Below, in pieces: positions 44,430 to 55,576 of a DNA stretch of 64,000 bases (position 1 is its first letter; every line of letters starts with the position of its first letter). The DNA is from Pollenia angustigena (taxonomy: Eukaryota; Arthropoda; Insecta; Diptera; Polleniidae). A program made the position numbers and the translations under genes. Location: assembly GCA_930367215.1 (NCBI GenBank), contig OV884059.1, forward strand, positions 96,894,993-96,958,992, written 5' to 3'. The notes below the pieces were generated by a model. That model was not told where the DNA came from and searched no databases. It saw only the letters and a list, made by a program, of their open reading frames with translations.

Positions 44430-45770
44430 AAGGTTTCCTGTTAAAAATGGGTTAAATGGCTAAGAAGTTAATTAAAATGTTGTCTATCCTTGAATTTATT
44501 GTTGTTAATCTGCTTACATTCTTTTTAATTTTTTTGATTTGATAACAACATACGGACATATATATGGCCAGCCAGACAGACATAAGATATTGGGCTTAGA
44601 ATTAATCAAGTACTTAGCATAAATATACCTCAAGGGGTCTTAGATTAATTTACCACTAGTGGTGGAAGAGGAAAAAAGGGACAGCCTTAAGTTGGTATCA
44701 CTGTCACAAATTTCAAGAAACTTTATTGTCTCTTACTTCCTTGAGAAACTTATTTAATACATAATTTATAATTTACGAATTATGAAACAACTTTGAAGAC
44801 GCTTTGTATAAAATGCTTTACACAAAACTGATATCAATTTAGTGTTGCTGAAAATGTTAAAGGACAACTTAATAAGAAACGTTTTTTATATCTAAACCTA
44901 TTTCTAACAAAATTTCTGCAAACTTTTATCATAACGAGTCTAACATCTGTGTCTTCTATGCCACTTTAACTCCTACCATTCAATGGATTCTTCCAAACTA
45001 AAAACATGAATCCTCGTTTCCCCGTTTTTTTTTTTTTTTTTTGCTGCACAATGACAAGAAATTGTTTATTCTATTCTTTGTTACTTTTATTGGCATATTC
45101 ATGATTACAGGTATCTAAGATTTTTAGCAACAACTTTGCATTTCCTATCATTGTATTCATTGTTTTCTGTTTTGTCTTGCTGCTGCTGTTGACTGCCATA
45201 ATAATAATTATTATTAACAACATCCTCCTTTTCCACATAATAATCATCATCATCATCTTGTTAATTTTGTTTGCTCATTTTGGCCTTCATTGTTAAGTTC
45301 ACGTTATACCTCATCATGTGATTAGCATTTGTAATGAGTAAGTGATGTCAAATCATAATGCTCGTAAAGGTCCTTCCTGTTATTTAATTTTTTTTAAAGA
45401 AATGTAAATATAAACATTGTTGGTTTCTTCGACTGCTTAATACAGTGGTACTTAAAATATTGTACGTCCGTATATTTGATTTTGTGTGTTTGGTTTGGTG
45501 GTTTTGCCTGAAAGTGTAAGCTCTCGTCTGTGGTTTCTTTATGCCTTTCTAAGAAAACATTTAATGCCCGCTTACACCATTCAGTAACAATGATAATAAA
45601 CCCATTTTCTATTTAAATTTTGTATTTTCTTTAATTGTAATTTGTCGACTGTAATTATTGTTGTGGCTAGGCAGTGAAATAAGCCTTAAAATAAAGCTTG
45701 AAAGTAGCGTAATAACAATTGAAAATTTTAAGTATTTCTATAACCTCATTATGGTAGAGAATGGAACTGT
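44430..45770. other. No recognised feature
   Basis: AT-rich with a T-tract near 45024 and a TCATCATCATC-like patch near 45243. No gene supported. Confidence 0.4.
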
Positions 45771-45779
45771 GAAAATATT

Positions 45780-46441
45780 TCAATCTGAATTCCTTATATA
45801 AAAAGTGTTTTCAACAGCATCTAAGTTCCATAAGGAACATAGGCCAACTGATGATTTTTTGAACGATCTAGCATTGAGGTCTAACATTCCACCTCTTATC
45901 CTGATGATTAAACTTGCAGCTCGAGACGAAAGGGAGGATATCGGTAGAGATTTGATGTCATAATTTAGCTCAGGATACAAATCTTGGAACTGTGAACTGT
46001 CTAGCATCAGAAATGAGATCATGTGTTTCCTTTGTTTTCAATAGCTGTAGGATTGATGAAGAAAAGGTGCATAAAGGGGTGGATTCATTTTCAGGTACAA
46101 ATTCGATATTCTTGCATATGTTCAGCCATTCTTCGGCCCAAAAAGTTTTTTTTGTAATAATCATCTCAGATTAAATTCGGGGTAGTCTGTAGTTAGGTAA
46201 GTGTAGGACATTATTAATGTATTCAAAATGCAGATTGAGGGTATCCAGATACACAGAGTTTATACCAGAATCCAAGAAAAGCATGTTGTTAGGTGTATTG
46301 CTGGGTAGGTACAGCATTTTTTGTTTTTAAATATCTTAAAAGTTTCTCGACGTCATCATACATTTTATCACCCCAAATTTGGGCTCCATAGAACATTATT
46401 GACCTTGATGCCGCATTAAAGATTTTAAGCTTATTAAAATT
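45780..46441 (-). pseudogene. LINE C-terminal region
   Basis: Scraps in shifting frames include NAASRSIMFYGAQIWG, SNTPNNMLFLDSGINSVYL, and MIITKKTFWAEEWLNICKN. The last frame reads RIRGGMLDLNARSFKKSSVG and LCSLWNLDAVENTFY, resembling the R-x-G-x-x-LN...C-x-LC...E-x-x-x-H tail of LINE ORF2. The second cysteine of the C-x-x-C pair reads W here. This region is typical of the thumb/connection and terminal zinc-knuckle-like part. Confidence 0.65.
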
Positions 46442-47104
46442 TTATATCATAGGGTGGTTTATATACCTGGACCACGTTGATGCAATCGCCATTTTGGAAG
46501 AAGCTAATTTGGTTTCTGTATGTTTTTTAAATGATAAATTGTAGTTAATTTCTATTCCCAAGTACTTGTAGGTATTTACGATCTGTATGTTATTTACACC
46601 AAAATTCCATTTTAGGTTTTTTGAAATTCTAGTGCTATTTCGAAAAACTACAATCTTAGATTTTTCTAGATCTACTTTCAGGCACCAATGATAACAATAA
46701 TTGTGCAGTTCATTAATCATGTTTTGTAAGATATGACGTTCATCGGCTAATAAAACAATGTCATCCGCATACAGAAGAATTTTAACAGGAACATTTTAAA
46801 TTCAAACTCCTCCTGGTAGAACATCAGCTAAATCATTCAGATACAAAGAATATGGAACTGGACTTAGAATGCATCCTTGTTTCACGCCTATATCTACAGA
46901 AAAAGACTCCGCGAACGTATTTCCATAAAGTATGCGACTAGTATTATTTTCGTAATAGTTTTGTAAAATCCGTATGAATTTAGAAGACAGCCCCATAGTA
47001 GCAAGTTTATAAAACAGAGCATTTCTTGGGATAGTATCAAAGGCAGACGAAAAATCAATGAAAAATGCGTAAGTCTTGTTACTTGCAATTTTATTTAGGT
47101 GCAC
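46442..47104 (-). pseudogene. LINE reverse transcriptase, palm with YADD box and two stops
   Basis: The frame reads YAFFIDFSSAFDTIPRNALF (first catalytic Asp), then SVDIGVKQGCILSPVPYSLY. TGA and TAA codons interrupt it at about 46803-46797, and the same frame resumes with ILLYADDIVLLADE (the YADD box), VDLEKSKIVVFRNST and YKYLGIEINYNLSFKKHTE. So the catalytic box is intact, and the two in-frame stops lie just upstream of it. After the TGA, RT could not be translated through. Confidence 0.85.
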
Positions 47105-47188
47105 AATATTGGTGAGGTTAAATATGTTATCAATCGTTGAGTAGTATTTTCTAAATCCGGCCTGATATTCATTAAGTATATTACATTT

Positions 47189-47610
47189 TTAAATCCAATC
47201 CGTTATCCAATTTAAAATTATGTTATTGAAAATTTTAGACAGGGTATCCATGAGTGATAATCCGCGATAATTGTTGGGGCAATTAGGGTCACCTTTTTTA
47301 AGAGTGGTATAAGTATAGCTTTTGTGAAACGCGTTGAGATTTCTTCTCTTAAGAATATGTAGTTTAGAACGTATAATATTTCTTTTACAAAACAAAATGG
47401 AGTATATTTATAGAATTCGTAACAAATTCCATCAGGTCCCGGTGCCTTATTTTCTTTTAAAGATTTTAATACCAATGAAGGTTCGCATAGTGCAAACGGA
47501 GAATCAAGAAACGGATCGATGTAGTATGGAATGCACCACTGTAAGGAAATATTATTATTTGTATTTTGCAATAACGACTTAAAATGTAGTAGAAAATCCT
47601 CAGCTTTCAA
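47189..47610 (-). pseudogene. LINE reverse transcriptase, fingers region
   Basis: The frame 47610-47218 reads VLKSLKENKAPGPDGICYEF, the RT fingers motif, and STRFTKAILIPLLKK. A shift near 47300 moves to the frame ending LKKGDPNCPNNYRGLSLMDT, LSKIFNNIILNWITDWI (stop at about 47189). This covers RT motifs 0-2. Confidence 0.8.
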
Positions 47611-47781
47611 CTCGCGCCTTAAGTTACAATTACGAGGCTTTAATTCGTTAGCAAGATTCCACCACTCGTTGCTGCATGTAATCGAATTTAATCTAATTAA
47701 GTTCGAATTATAGAATTGAAGTTTACTGCTACGGCAAACATTTAAATATTTTGATCTTGCAGAGAGATACTTAGCTTTGTT

Positions 47782-48330
47782 TTACGTTGAGTGATGCTTT
47801 CTGTAATTATTTAGGTAAGGCATCATGTTTTTACGAAAACGTGCACATTTCCAATTGAACAATTTTGGTTTTGGTTCGCAACAGAAATTATTTTTTGTTG
47901 TTACAGCAGCTTCGCAGATTTTGTTTTTCATAGACAACTCAATTAGTTTCCTTCCATTTTGGTTGACGATTTCATACAAGAGATTTGAATCTAACACTTG
48001 GCTGGAGCCAATTCGAGCGCTTGGGTCACCAACAATATAAAAGTTTGATGCAGTTAGATCTAACACAAGTCTTTGAAGTTTTTCAAAATCACTATTCCAG
48101 TTTGTGCAGTTAAGATACAGTGCAATAAAGCAAAAAGGAGTATCATCAAGCTTTGCTATTAGTACAACTATATTTGAGAGAAACGAAAACTTAAAATCGT
48201 AGGTAGGACTTTTCTAAAACCATACAGACTACCCCCACTAGCACGGCCAGCGTTGTGGGTTTTTGTGGCATCAATCGAGTACAAACAATTGTTATGAAAG
48301 TGTGACTTTCATATATTTCAAGAAATAACA
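47782..48330 (-). pseudogene. LINE endonuclease domain fragment
   Basis: Upstream scraps read TKTHNAGRASGGSLYGFRK and then VVLIAKLDDTPFCFIALYL, matching the centre of an APE endonuclease. The frame from about 48150 continues ASNFYIVGDPSARIGSSQVL, which is the GD-x-N-x-R catalytic core with N changed to S (GDPNAR expected). It then runs into a cysteine- and Lys-rich region (NNFCCEPKPKLFNWKC). The terminal SDH motif is not found. Asn to Ser at the catalytic position would be inactivating if the alignment is right. Confidence 0.65.
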
Positions 48331-48376
48331 GTCGAGTTACCGCCTGTTAATATTAGAACAGCTATTCCCCTAAGAC

Positions 48377-49545
48377 TTGAGAGAAATCGGAAAGGCTATT
48401 TGTTATTTTAACAGCAAGAAGGCACCCGTTATTGATAAGATTAGTAATAAAATGCTTTTGGAGCAACCTCGCATACCAAAGAAAATTAATTGTTTATTTT
48501 TAATGTCATTTTACGCCTTGAATACTACCTTCAAGATTGGAAAGTTTCCTAAGTTACCATGATACCTAAACAAGGAAAGGATCACACAAAAGTTGAGTCA
48601 TAAAGGCCTACTATCTAATATACCATAGTTGTTAGTGTCAAAATTACACCGATTTTAAATGAAAATAGATGTATTACTAACCACCAATTCGGCTTTAGAA
48701 AAGAACACAATATTGGTTTGTTCTCTTCATCGATGTTTCGCACGCTTTTGATCAAGTCTGTCAGCAAGGCTCTTTTCATAAATTGAAGCAAAACTTACCA
48801 GCAAACACACACAAGCTGTTAGAAAGCCACTAAGTCGGTCGTTAATTAAAATCAAAAAGCTGAACCTGGAGCCCCACAACCAGCATACTGCGATCTCTAT
48901 TGTACTTAGTTTAAATTTCAGACATGCCAACAAACAACTACACCCAAACTTCAACATTTGCGGAAACTGTCATTAAGCATCTCGTTACTTACAGAAATAT
49001 ATATTTGAACTAGAAAAGTGGCTAAAACAATGGAGGATAATGGTAATTGAGCAAAAATGCGTACATACATTACATTCACATTGCGTTGGGAAATATACCT
49101 TCATATAAAAAAATTAAACACTCGCATGTAAAATATCTCGGTATACGTCTAGATGGGCTTTTAACGTGGAAATGGCTTATAGAAACAAAATTAACTCAAA
49201 TGAAACTAAAAGCAATTGAAATTAATTGGCTTATTGGAAGAAATTCTGCTCTAAGTCTCGATTGCTCGAACTTCTGCTTTACAACTCTATCTTAAAGCCA
49301 ATATGGTGCACTGCCTCGGCCTCTAATACTGAAAAATTCAAAGTCTTCCAAAAAAACTTCTTCGACTAATCACAGCCACTGCCTGGTATGTTAAAAACTC
49401 AAATATCTACAAGGATCGCAATATGCTAAAAGTAAATAATATGATTACGGAATATGCAATTAAATATTCGAATCCACTAGCTCGAAATATTTTAAATAAT
49501 GGCGGCCACACTCGCTTAACCCATGTGTTAATACCAGAGAACTGC
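48377..49545 (+). pseudogene. LINE reverse transcriptase relic (heavily mutated)
   Basis: It is the coding relic of the fragment above. The fingers motif KKAPVIDKIS has V where G is expected. The palm box around STFA has lost its DD, because the text breaks into non-matching sequence at about 48960. The C-terminal block (49070-49270) is the best preserved, with YLGIRLDGLLTWKW and NWLIGRN matching the equivalent part of the LINE at 40952-41416 (HWLIGRN), which shows the two are of the same broad clade. Confidence 0.7.
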
Positions 49546-49560
49546 AAAATCACTATTTTT
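48377..49560 (+). mobile_element. Degraded Jockey-type LINE fragment
   Basis: On the plus strand, RT scraps follow the proper order: CYFNSKKAPVIDKISNKML (fingers), MIPKQGKDHTKV, NHQFGFRKEH, FFIDVSHAFDQ (first catalytic Asp), DMPTNNYTQTSTFA (just before the lost DD box), IKHSHVKYLGIRLDGLLTW, LKAIEINWLIGRNSALSL and SNPLARNILNNGGHTRL (C-terminus). Shifts and stops break nearly every segment. It lies head to head with the LINE at 45780-48330, their 5' truncated ends only about 50 bp apart. Confidence 0.8.
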
Positions 49561-49569
49561 CTTGATTTA

Positions 49570-50010
49570 TTCATACGCTCAAATTTACATTCACTCTTGG
49601 CCTGCAAAACAAAGTTCAACGTTGGTAATTTTTACATCGTTTCGTACACATTTGATTTTTGCATGTGTGCGTTTTTTATTGAAAGTGCTTTGTTTGCATT
49701 TTTGTTGCGCACGCAATATAACTTATTTGTGTAAAGTCAAAAGGCACACATTCTTATGCTGTTGCGTTCAAGTTGTCATTGTCCACTCGATGAGACGCAT
49801 TGTTTACATTATCAACACTAACAACAATAAACCACTCGATGAGACGCTTTGTTAAAATTAACAACAATAAAAACAAAAATAACAAGAATACGTTGTATAT
49901 ACAGAACTACTGTTCTTTTTAAGATGATAAAAAAAAGTGTTCTGTTTCTATGGAAATTGTTTGTACCTACATACTTATGTGCGTTTAGTTTCATTTAAAT
50001 TTTTTTTTTT
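49570..50010. other. No recognised feature
   Basis: Contains a short direct repeat CACTCGATGAGACGC near 49780 and 49834. No gene supported. Confidence 0.4.
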
Positions 50011-50014
50011 TCTT

Positions 50015-50275
50015 GTAAAAACTTCGCCTACAAAATAATGTGTTGAGTTATCAGAAAAACATAAGAGCACTACTTACAATTCTACTGAAAGAACCAATGA
50101 ATTTTACAAGGGATGTCCCAAAATGAACGCATTCAAAAGTAAGTCATTATTTTTTTACCTGCATACATCCAGAAAAAAGTAGCTTAAGAAGTTGTTACAG
50201 ATGTAGTTATAGAACAAAGCTACAAAATAATGAGTTAATGAAGCTATTCATTTTGAAAAAGTAGGCGAAGTACAT
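50015..50275 (+). mobile_element. Family C element with inverted GTAAAAACTTCGCCTAC ends
   Basis: The left end GTAAAAACTTCGCCTAC is the inverse of the right end seen in the copy at 11797-12000 (GTAGGCGAAGTTTTTAC); here the right end reads GTAGGCGAAGTACATA. It is about 260 bp and non-coding. Confidence 0.6.
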
Positions 50276-50279
50276 AGTA

Positions 50280-51000
50280 ACTGCTGAATGTCTACATGAG
50301 TAATAATTGCTTGATTTCTGGATTTTTTGTTTGTATTTTTTTTTTTTCTTTGCCAAAACAATCATTGTCGGACCAAACACACAAACATCTTAATTAACAA
50401 ACGAAGTTTAACGATGGAATAAATAACAAAGCACGATGTGCATTGTTTGAATGACTGTAAACCAGCAACGAATGTATGGGTTGCGCAAGTTTGATTGTGT
50501 TTGCGGTTGCGGTTGCGCAAGTTTGATTGTGTGACCGCAAGCGAGTGTATTTGTTGGTGTTCATTTACTGCGATATTTTTGCAATCGCAGAAAGCCGTTC
50601 TCTGGTTAATATCCGGGTACCATGGTACCCACCTAGGTATATTTACATGAAAAAAATGTATTAAGAATTAAAATTTTTAAACAAACCTCTGGATCGTCGT
50701 TATTTAACTTAAAAGAAAGCGAATTCAGATTCTAGACTTATTTTTTTCTCCTTTAATACTTTAAAAAATTTGCTTAAACTTTAACCATCGTATCATGCGC
50801 ACCCGGGTACCCCGGTATCCAATACAATGCAATACACTTTATGGGATAATACAAACACGTTTTAACTGCTCAAAAAATAGAAAAAAGCGTTATTATTATT
50901 ATACGGGGAAGTCTCACTTACATGTCATGTATAGCCAAAAATGTTCAACAGTTATACTAAAAAATACTGTCCTGTATACAAATTTTAAATTTTAGCCGTT
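50280..51000. other. Spacer with a short tandem duplication and a palindrome
   Basis: GGTTGCGCAAGTTTGATTGT occurs twice near 50480 and 50510. A perfect 16-bp palindrome GGGTACCATGGTACCC is at about 50618, and related CCCGGGTACCCCGG is at 50803. No gene supported. Confidence 0.4.
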
Positions 51001-51005
51001 ATGCA

Positions 51006-51540
51006 CAGTGTTGCCAATTTAGCCATTTAGTGGCTTGATTTAGCCATTTTTCACCCTGTTTAGCAATTAAAAAATTAGTTTAGCCATTAGCCATTTTTTT
51101 TTGCCATTTCTCAATTTGTTAAGCCATACATTTTTGTTGCCGTTTTTCTTTTAAAAGAAAAATTTTTATTTTATTATAAAAGTTTATAAAAGTAAATTAA
51201 ACATTTTGAACAATTAAAACGCCTCTAATTTAAATCACACCTTTTACAAATGTTGAAAATCGCTATAAACTATGACGTTGAAACATCTTTCAAAATAAAT
51301 GAACAGTCTTCCACTGTTAAATTTATAAAATGGATCAACACAAACATCGCTGTTTCTTTCTGGTTGCAAGTACTTCAATAAAGGGATGCATGCGGTAACA
51401 ATTGTTTTAGAAATTTCAGAATTTACTATAATGTTGCTCTCACTTCCATGGTCTAATGCTGAAGTAGAGAGGGTGTTTAGCCAAGTAAACATCGTTAAAA
51501 GTAATTTGAGAAATAGGTTACATTAAGCAACCGTTTTTTG
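51006..51540 (+). mobile_element. hAT element relic (left end plus C-terminal coding scrap)
   Basis: CAGTGTTGCCAATTTAGCC at 51006 has the form of a hAT TIR, followed by subterminal repeats of TTTAGCCATT. The plus-strand scrap at 51363-51525 encodes a hAT C-terminus. The middle of the gene and a right TIR are not found, so the copy is internally deleted and truncated. Confidence 0.5.
51363..51525 (+). pseudogene. hAT transposase C-terminal dimerisation fragment
   Basis: The frame reads MLLSLPWSNAEVERVFSQVN followed by IVKSNLRNRLH and a stop. This is the pattern of the hAT dimerisation domain (xLPxSNAxVERVFSxMxxxKxxxRNRL), close to hAT proteins of the group with a SNA-E-R-x-FS core, and distinct from the TSVPSER version at 19173-19309. 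Upstream codons (YFNKGMHAV) are plausible remnants. The catalytic part is absent. Confidence 0.6.
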
Positions 51541-51822
51541 GAGATTATTTGATAAAATTTGGTACATAGGCTAAAATATAGTCGGTGTTGACATACTTTA
51601 CTTTCTTACTTGTTTTTATTGGACTGAAAAGGTTGGACAAATGCTGTCGTGATTATGATTTACCTTCAAATTTTTAAAACTTTTAGGCCCGAGTGCTTCC
51701 TATGAGATGAACAATAACGACATCGAATTTATCGATTATTTAATTTCTTAAATATCTATCAAAATATTAATTTACGTTTATTCTTATTCAACAAATTGAT
51801 CTTAACTCACAATATCATCGTA

Positions 51823-52345
51823 ATAAAAACTGGGAATTAAGCACGAATAACAAAATCTTTTGAAATTAAAATTTTGTATTCCCAAAAATTGAAATTACTT
51901 TTTGATAAACAGGCAAGTGCACGACCTAAAAAACACTTAATTGACAACATCTTTTGTAAGTTGTTGTGTTGTTTTTATTTTGTTTTTCTTAACCTACTTA
52001 CAACTACAATTAATGTTGAGAGAATTTCAACTAATTGTAGTGGGGAATGTAAGATGAGATAAACCCTCTGTTGTTTATTGTTGATGTGTTTTGTTTAAGC
52101 TTTGATATTGTTACAAGTAGAACTGTTGCTATAATTCTTATACGTTTAACAGTTTTATTTGGTTTAATATCTTTAGTTTTTCTAAAATCTTTATGGATGA
52201 AGTTTCCTGATGATCTGGCCTAAGCAACCAGTGAAATGCATAGGAATAGCTTATCCCATCAACAATAAATTTCAAGTGTTTTTGTCAAGAATAAAAACTG
52301 GGAATTAAGCACGAATAACAAAATCTTTTGAAATTAATTATTAAT
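51823..52345 (-). repeat. Repeat family R, copy 5 (plus an extra terminal unit)
   Basis: In reverse orientation it runs from GGGAATTAAGCACGAATAAC at 52308, through GATCTGGCCTAAGCAACC, to the ACTTACAACTACAATTAATG region. Another terminal unit in the same orientation (GGGAATTAAGCACGAATAAC at 51833) lies at the left. The adjoining TTTTGTATTCCCAAAAATT also occurs next to copy 1 (17498). Confidence 0.65.
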
Positions 52346-52349
52346 ACAT

Positions 52350-53840
52350 TATAGTGTGTGTGTAGCTGGGTACCCCGGTTGCTAAACAATGTGGATAAAG
52401 TTGGGTATTGACTCAACGGTTAAGGAGAACAGATCCTGCAATTAGAAAAGCTCTTAGCATCTACAAATGAGAACGGAAACTTTGAAGGGAAACGTTTTCG
52501 TCCGGAACTTGCAAGGCACAAAATAACGTTTTAGAATAAGATTGTAAGATTTAATAAATAGATAATGAGAACAGACATATTTTATAAATCAGTTCTTCTC
52601 TGTCAGACTACATCCATAGATATAAATACACTTAAATCTTTTCTTGATCACTCCGTTTTTATGAAATTATGGTATTTCAAAATCTACAGACTCTAAAAAT
52701 CTTACGTTAGGTAAGCACTATATCACAAAACAATTACTTACCATTGGCCACCATTAAAGCCTCCTTCAAAATCTCTCTTAAGAACGCAAAAACGGAGGCA
52801 AAGCACCATATTACAATAAACTAATATTGTCATGAAAAATTAGTTTCATAAGACTCAAAATTGTATTAGAGATTTAATGAAGAGTGGTTAACAATTTACT
52901 ACAGTTTCCATATAAAATCCACTTCTAAAAATTTCTGATTTTTGCTGAAGAGTATTAAGGATTTGGCAAGCCCTAGCATGGCATTTTTTCCAGTTTGATG
53001 TCAATTTCAGTCTATGTTAACTTTAATCCCGTTCATGGGCTATTAAAATATCACCGATAATATTCTTTGTATAGCAGTAAAAACACTTATACATTTTTTT
53101 TAAGTCTTTTCCTTTATCTTAAAATTAATTGGCCGTATCGAACCATCTTTATTTTTCAATTAAGTTATAGAATTTAAACACCCCTCCAGTCATGTTTTCC
53201 GTATTAAATAATTTTATATATTTAATTCTTAAAACTTGGTCCTTAGAATTATTTAATTATGCACATTAGTTTTGTGTCTGCTTATGTAACAGTGGCATTA
53301 GACCATAAAGCCTATGATACTTACAATGGTATAAACAGTTACAACAGCAACTGACAAACGAACGTTATCATTATTGTAGCAACGACAAAAAGAAAAAGGC
53401 CAGCCGACTACAACAGAAACAAAACAAGAAAATTTGTTTCTATTGTTCTTGTACTACCTACAGTTTCTGGCAAGGATTACGGGTACAATAACAACACTGG
53501 AACTGATTAAACAACTGCTGCTTCCACCACTGACAATATAACTTCCACTGGTCGTAAGCCATACAATTGTTACAATGTGGACAATAATAATGCGCTACAT
53601 TAAACAATTGTAATCAGTTCAAAAGATGTTTGTAATTTTACTTCATAAAATGTTTATGCCTAAAATTGTATGTGTGTCAGTGGACTTGTTTACTATTGCT
53701 TTAGATTGTTAGGGTATGTCATAATCATAATCAAAACTGTCGTTTGGGACTCTTAATTTTCGGAATTTTTGCTTTCATTGCTGGAAGTACCTGGGAGCTT
53801 TTCTACAGATAAATGTAAAAAGTATTTTTTTTTTTGTTGT
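52350..53840. other. No recognised feature
   Basis: AT-rich with CAA/ACA-rich patches (53330-53600). No TIR pair or coding motif seen. Confidence 0.4.
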
Positions 53841-54615
53841 TGTTTTAACCTTCGCCTTACCAAAGACTTTTTTGTACATCAATTATCGATACAAACCCGG
53901 GTGAAACTGCCATATAACTGTACACTGATAGAAAAATGAATCTTCATGTTGATGATGCCATAACATCAGAATTGTAACATCAATGTTACTACAAATGACA
54001 TCAATGATGCAAAAAGTAACATCAATCCAATGACTAACGTCTTCGTAAAATTTTGTCATTTTTTACGTGTCATCTATTTTATGACTATAGTGATATCAAT
54101 TCGATGCCATATTTTGTATATTATTAACATTATTTTCATGATTACAATGTCATATAAGAAGCAAAAATTCCTATATTCTATTTTTTTTAAATTATTTAGT
54201 TAAATACATCAAATTTTTAAAGTAGAACGATTACGAAAACCATATGCGGCATGATGAGAATTCTGCTGTAAACAAAGGTCGTAATTCAACAAACGTGAAA
54301 CAAACATGTGTAACGGGTAAGTAAATAATAATATTCTCTCACTTTGACTTAATGACAAATTGTCATTAAATTGATGCTAATGTGTCCTTTTTCCGGTGTT
54401 ACTGCGTCAGACACTGGGGATTTTTGTATGGAGGTGAGGAAAAAAATATATTTGTCAAAAAATATAATGATTTCATCCCAAATTTAGCTTTATTTATATA
54501 GTAATACACAAAAGTAATCAAAATAAAGAAAGCTAGAAAAATGTAAATCGTTACCTACAATGTAAAAAGCCCTAACTAACAAAAAAATTTAAATGAATGG
54601 CTACTTTTTAATTTA

Positions 54616-54920
54616 TTATTCTAAAAGAGCCTTAACTTTGTCGCTTACATCACTATGCTTTTTCTGGCTAAATGAAGGAGTCAAGTGTGAGATCATTGGA
54701 TCTGCTGTTACCATCATTCGGTGCATAATATCTTCGTTCGTGGCAATTCGACTGCATTTTCTGGAGTGTCGCAGGCGATATTTTTTATAGTCTTTGTTAC
54801 GACTTTTCTGAGCCTACAGGAAAAATACACTTTTCAATTATATATTTTTCATGAATCAGAATTTTGTGGAGTGTTGAGTTGTTTGAATGGTACGAGTAAG
54901 TTATATCCTTCATTTTGTAA
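54616..54920 (-). pseudogene. Transib/RAG1-lineage transposase C-terminal relic
   Basis: Reading the minus strand from 54920: KMKDITYSYHSNNSTLHKIL, IHEKYIIEKCIFPVG, then after a frameshift near 54813 AQKSRNKDYKKYRLRHSRKC, SRIATNEDIMHRMMVTADPM and a terminal KVKALLE stop at 54616. Transib transposases share with RAG1 a C-terminal block in which an HK-x-L-x-H segment is followed by a helix with the third catalytic glutamate and then R/GNK-x-x-x-x-x-R. Here the residue at the glutamate position reads K (AQKSRNKD, codon AAA), so the active site appears lost as well as the frame. The family call is from recalled motif order, not a search. Confidence 0.6.
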
Positions 54921-55020
54921 CCAATGCATTAGATACTGGTATATTTCTTTTGTAAGTTAAAGCTTTGTAAACATTCCCAAAGTTTTAAATGTACAAATTT
55001 TGTGGTTGGTTTTTGAAATA

Positions 55021-55576
55021 CTAGAAGAAAAATCGCACGTACTTCATCCCTTTTGTATCGTTTGGCGCGATCACAGCACTCCTCAAACGATTTGCGTGGC
55101 CGATCAAGTGCAGAACTGGTAGAACATTCAGCCTCAGTAAACTAAATTGTGAATATGCCTTCAAGCCAATTTGCATTCTTTTTTTCAAATCGCGACTTCG
55201 TACGGTTAGAATCCTGCCATCTTTGTTTGAAGTTATAGTAAAAGCTTTTATATTAGTATCGTTTAAGCCAACGTGCAATTGTTGCAAAAACTGTTTTAAT
55301 TTTGTTCTGTCTTTGTCAAACTCCAGAAGCTTCGAGCATAAAACCCCATGAGAAATAGAAAAACTTTCCATTGCCGTAAAACTCTTGGGCCTTAGTTTCA
55401 GTTATAATTAAAAAACCGGAGAAAATTTGGTTGTACTTTTCGCGTTCGTCAGCACTTGTTGAATGACAAAAATCGATCAATATTTTACTGACAGGTACGT
55501 TACAAATATGAGCACTAATAGATGTGGGTGGAATTGCTGTAAAAAAATCATACAGGTAGCCAACGGAAAACCCCAA
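55021..55576 (-). pseudogene. Unassigned ORF pair inside the Transib relic
   Basis: Two overlapping minus-strand frames, 55576-55316 and 55371-55021, look like one protein broken by a frameshift around 55330-55371. The first ends TETKAQEFYGNGKFFYF; the second carries SKLLEFDKDRTKLKQFLQQ and TITSNKDGRILTVRSRDL. Position upstream of the C-terminal block suggests they are the earlier part of the same transposase, but I recognise no catalytic motif in them. Confidence 0.35.

Larger units (their letters stand above)
45780..48330 (-). mobile_element. Non-LTR retrotransposon (LINE), clade uncertain
   Basis: The minus strand carries endonuclease, reverse transcriptase and a long C-terminal region in order. 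The RT wording (KKGDPNCPNNYRGLSLM, GVKQGCILSP, YADD) differs from Jockey-type and is closer to CR1/L2/I-like groups; I cannot name the clade. It is 5' truncated at about 48330, next to an oppositely oriented LINE. Several stops and frameshifts make it older than the LINE at 40950. Confidence 0.8.

Noticed and set aside
54593..54960. Two plus-strand hydrophobic open frames
   Set aside because: They lie antisense to the Transib coding relic on the minus strand and have no motifs.
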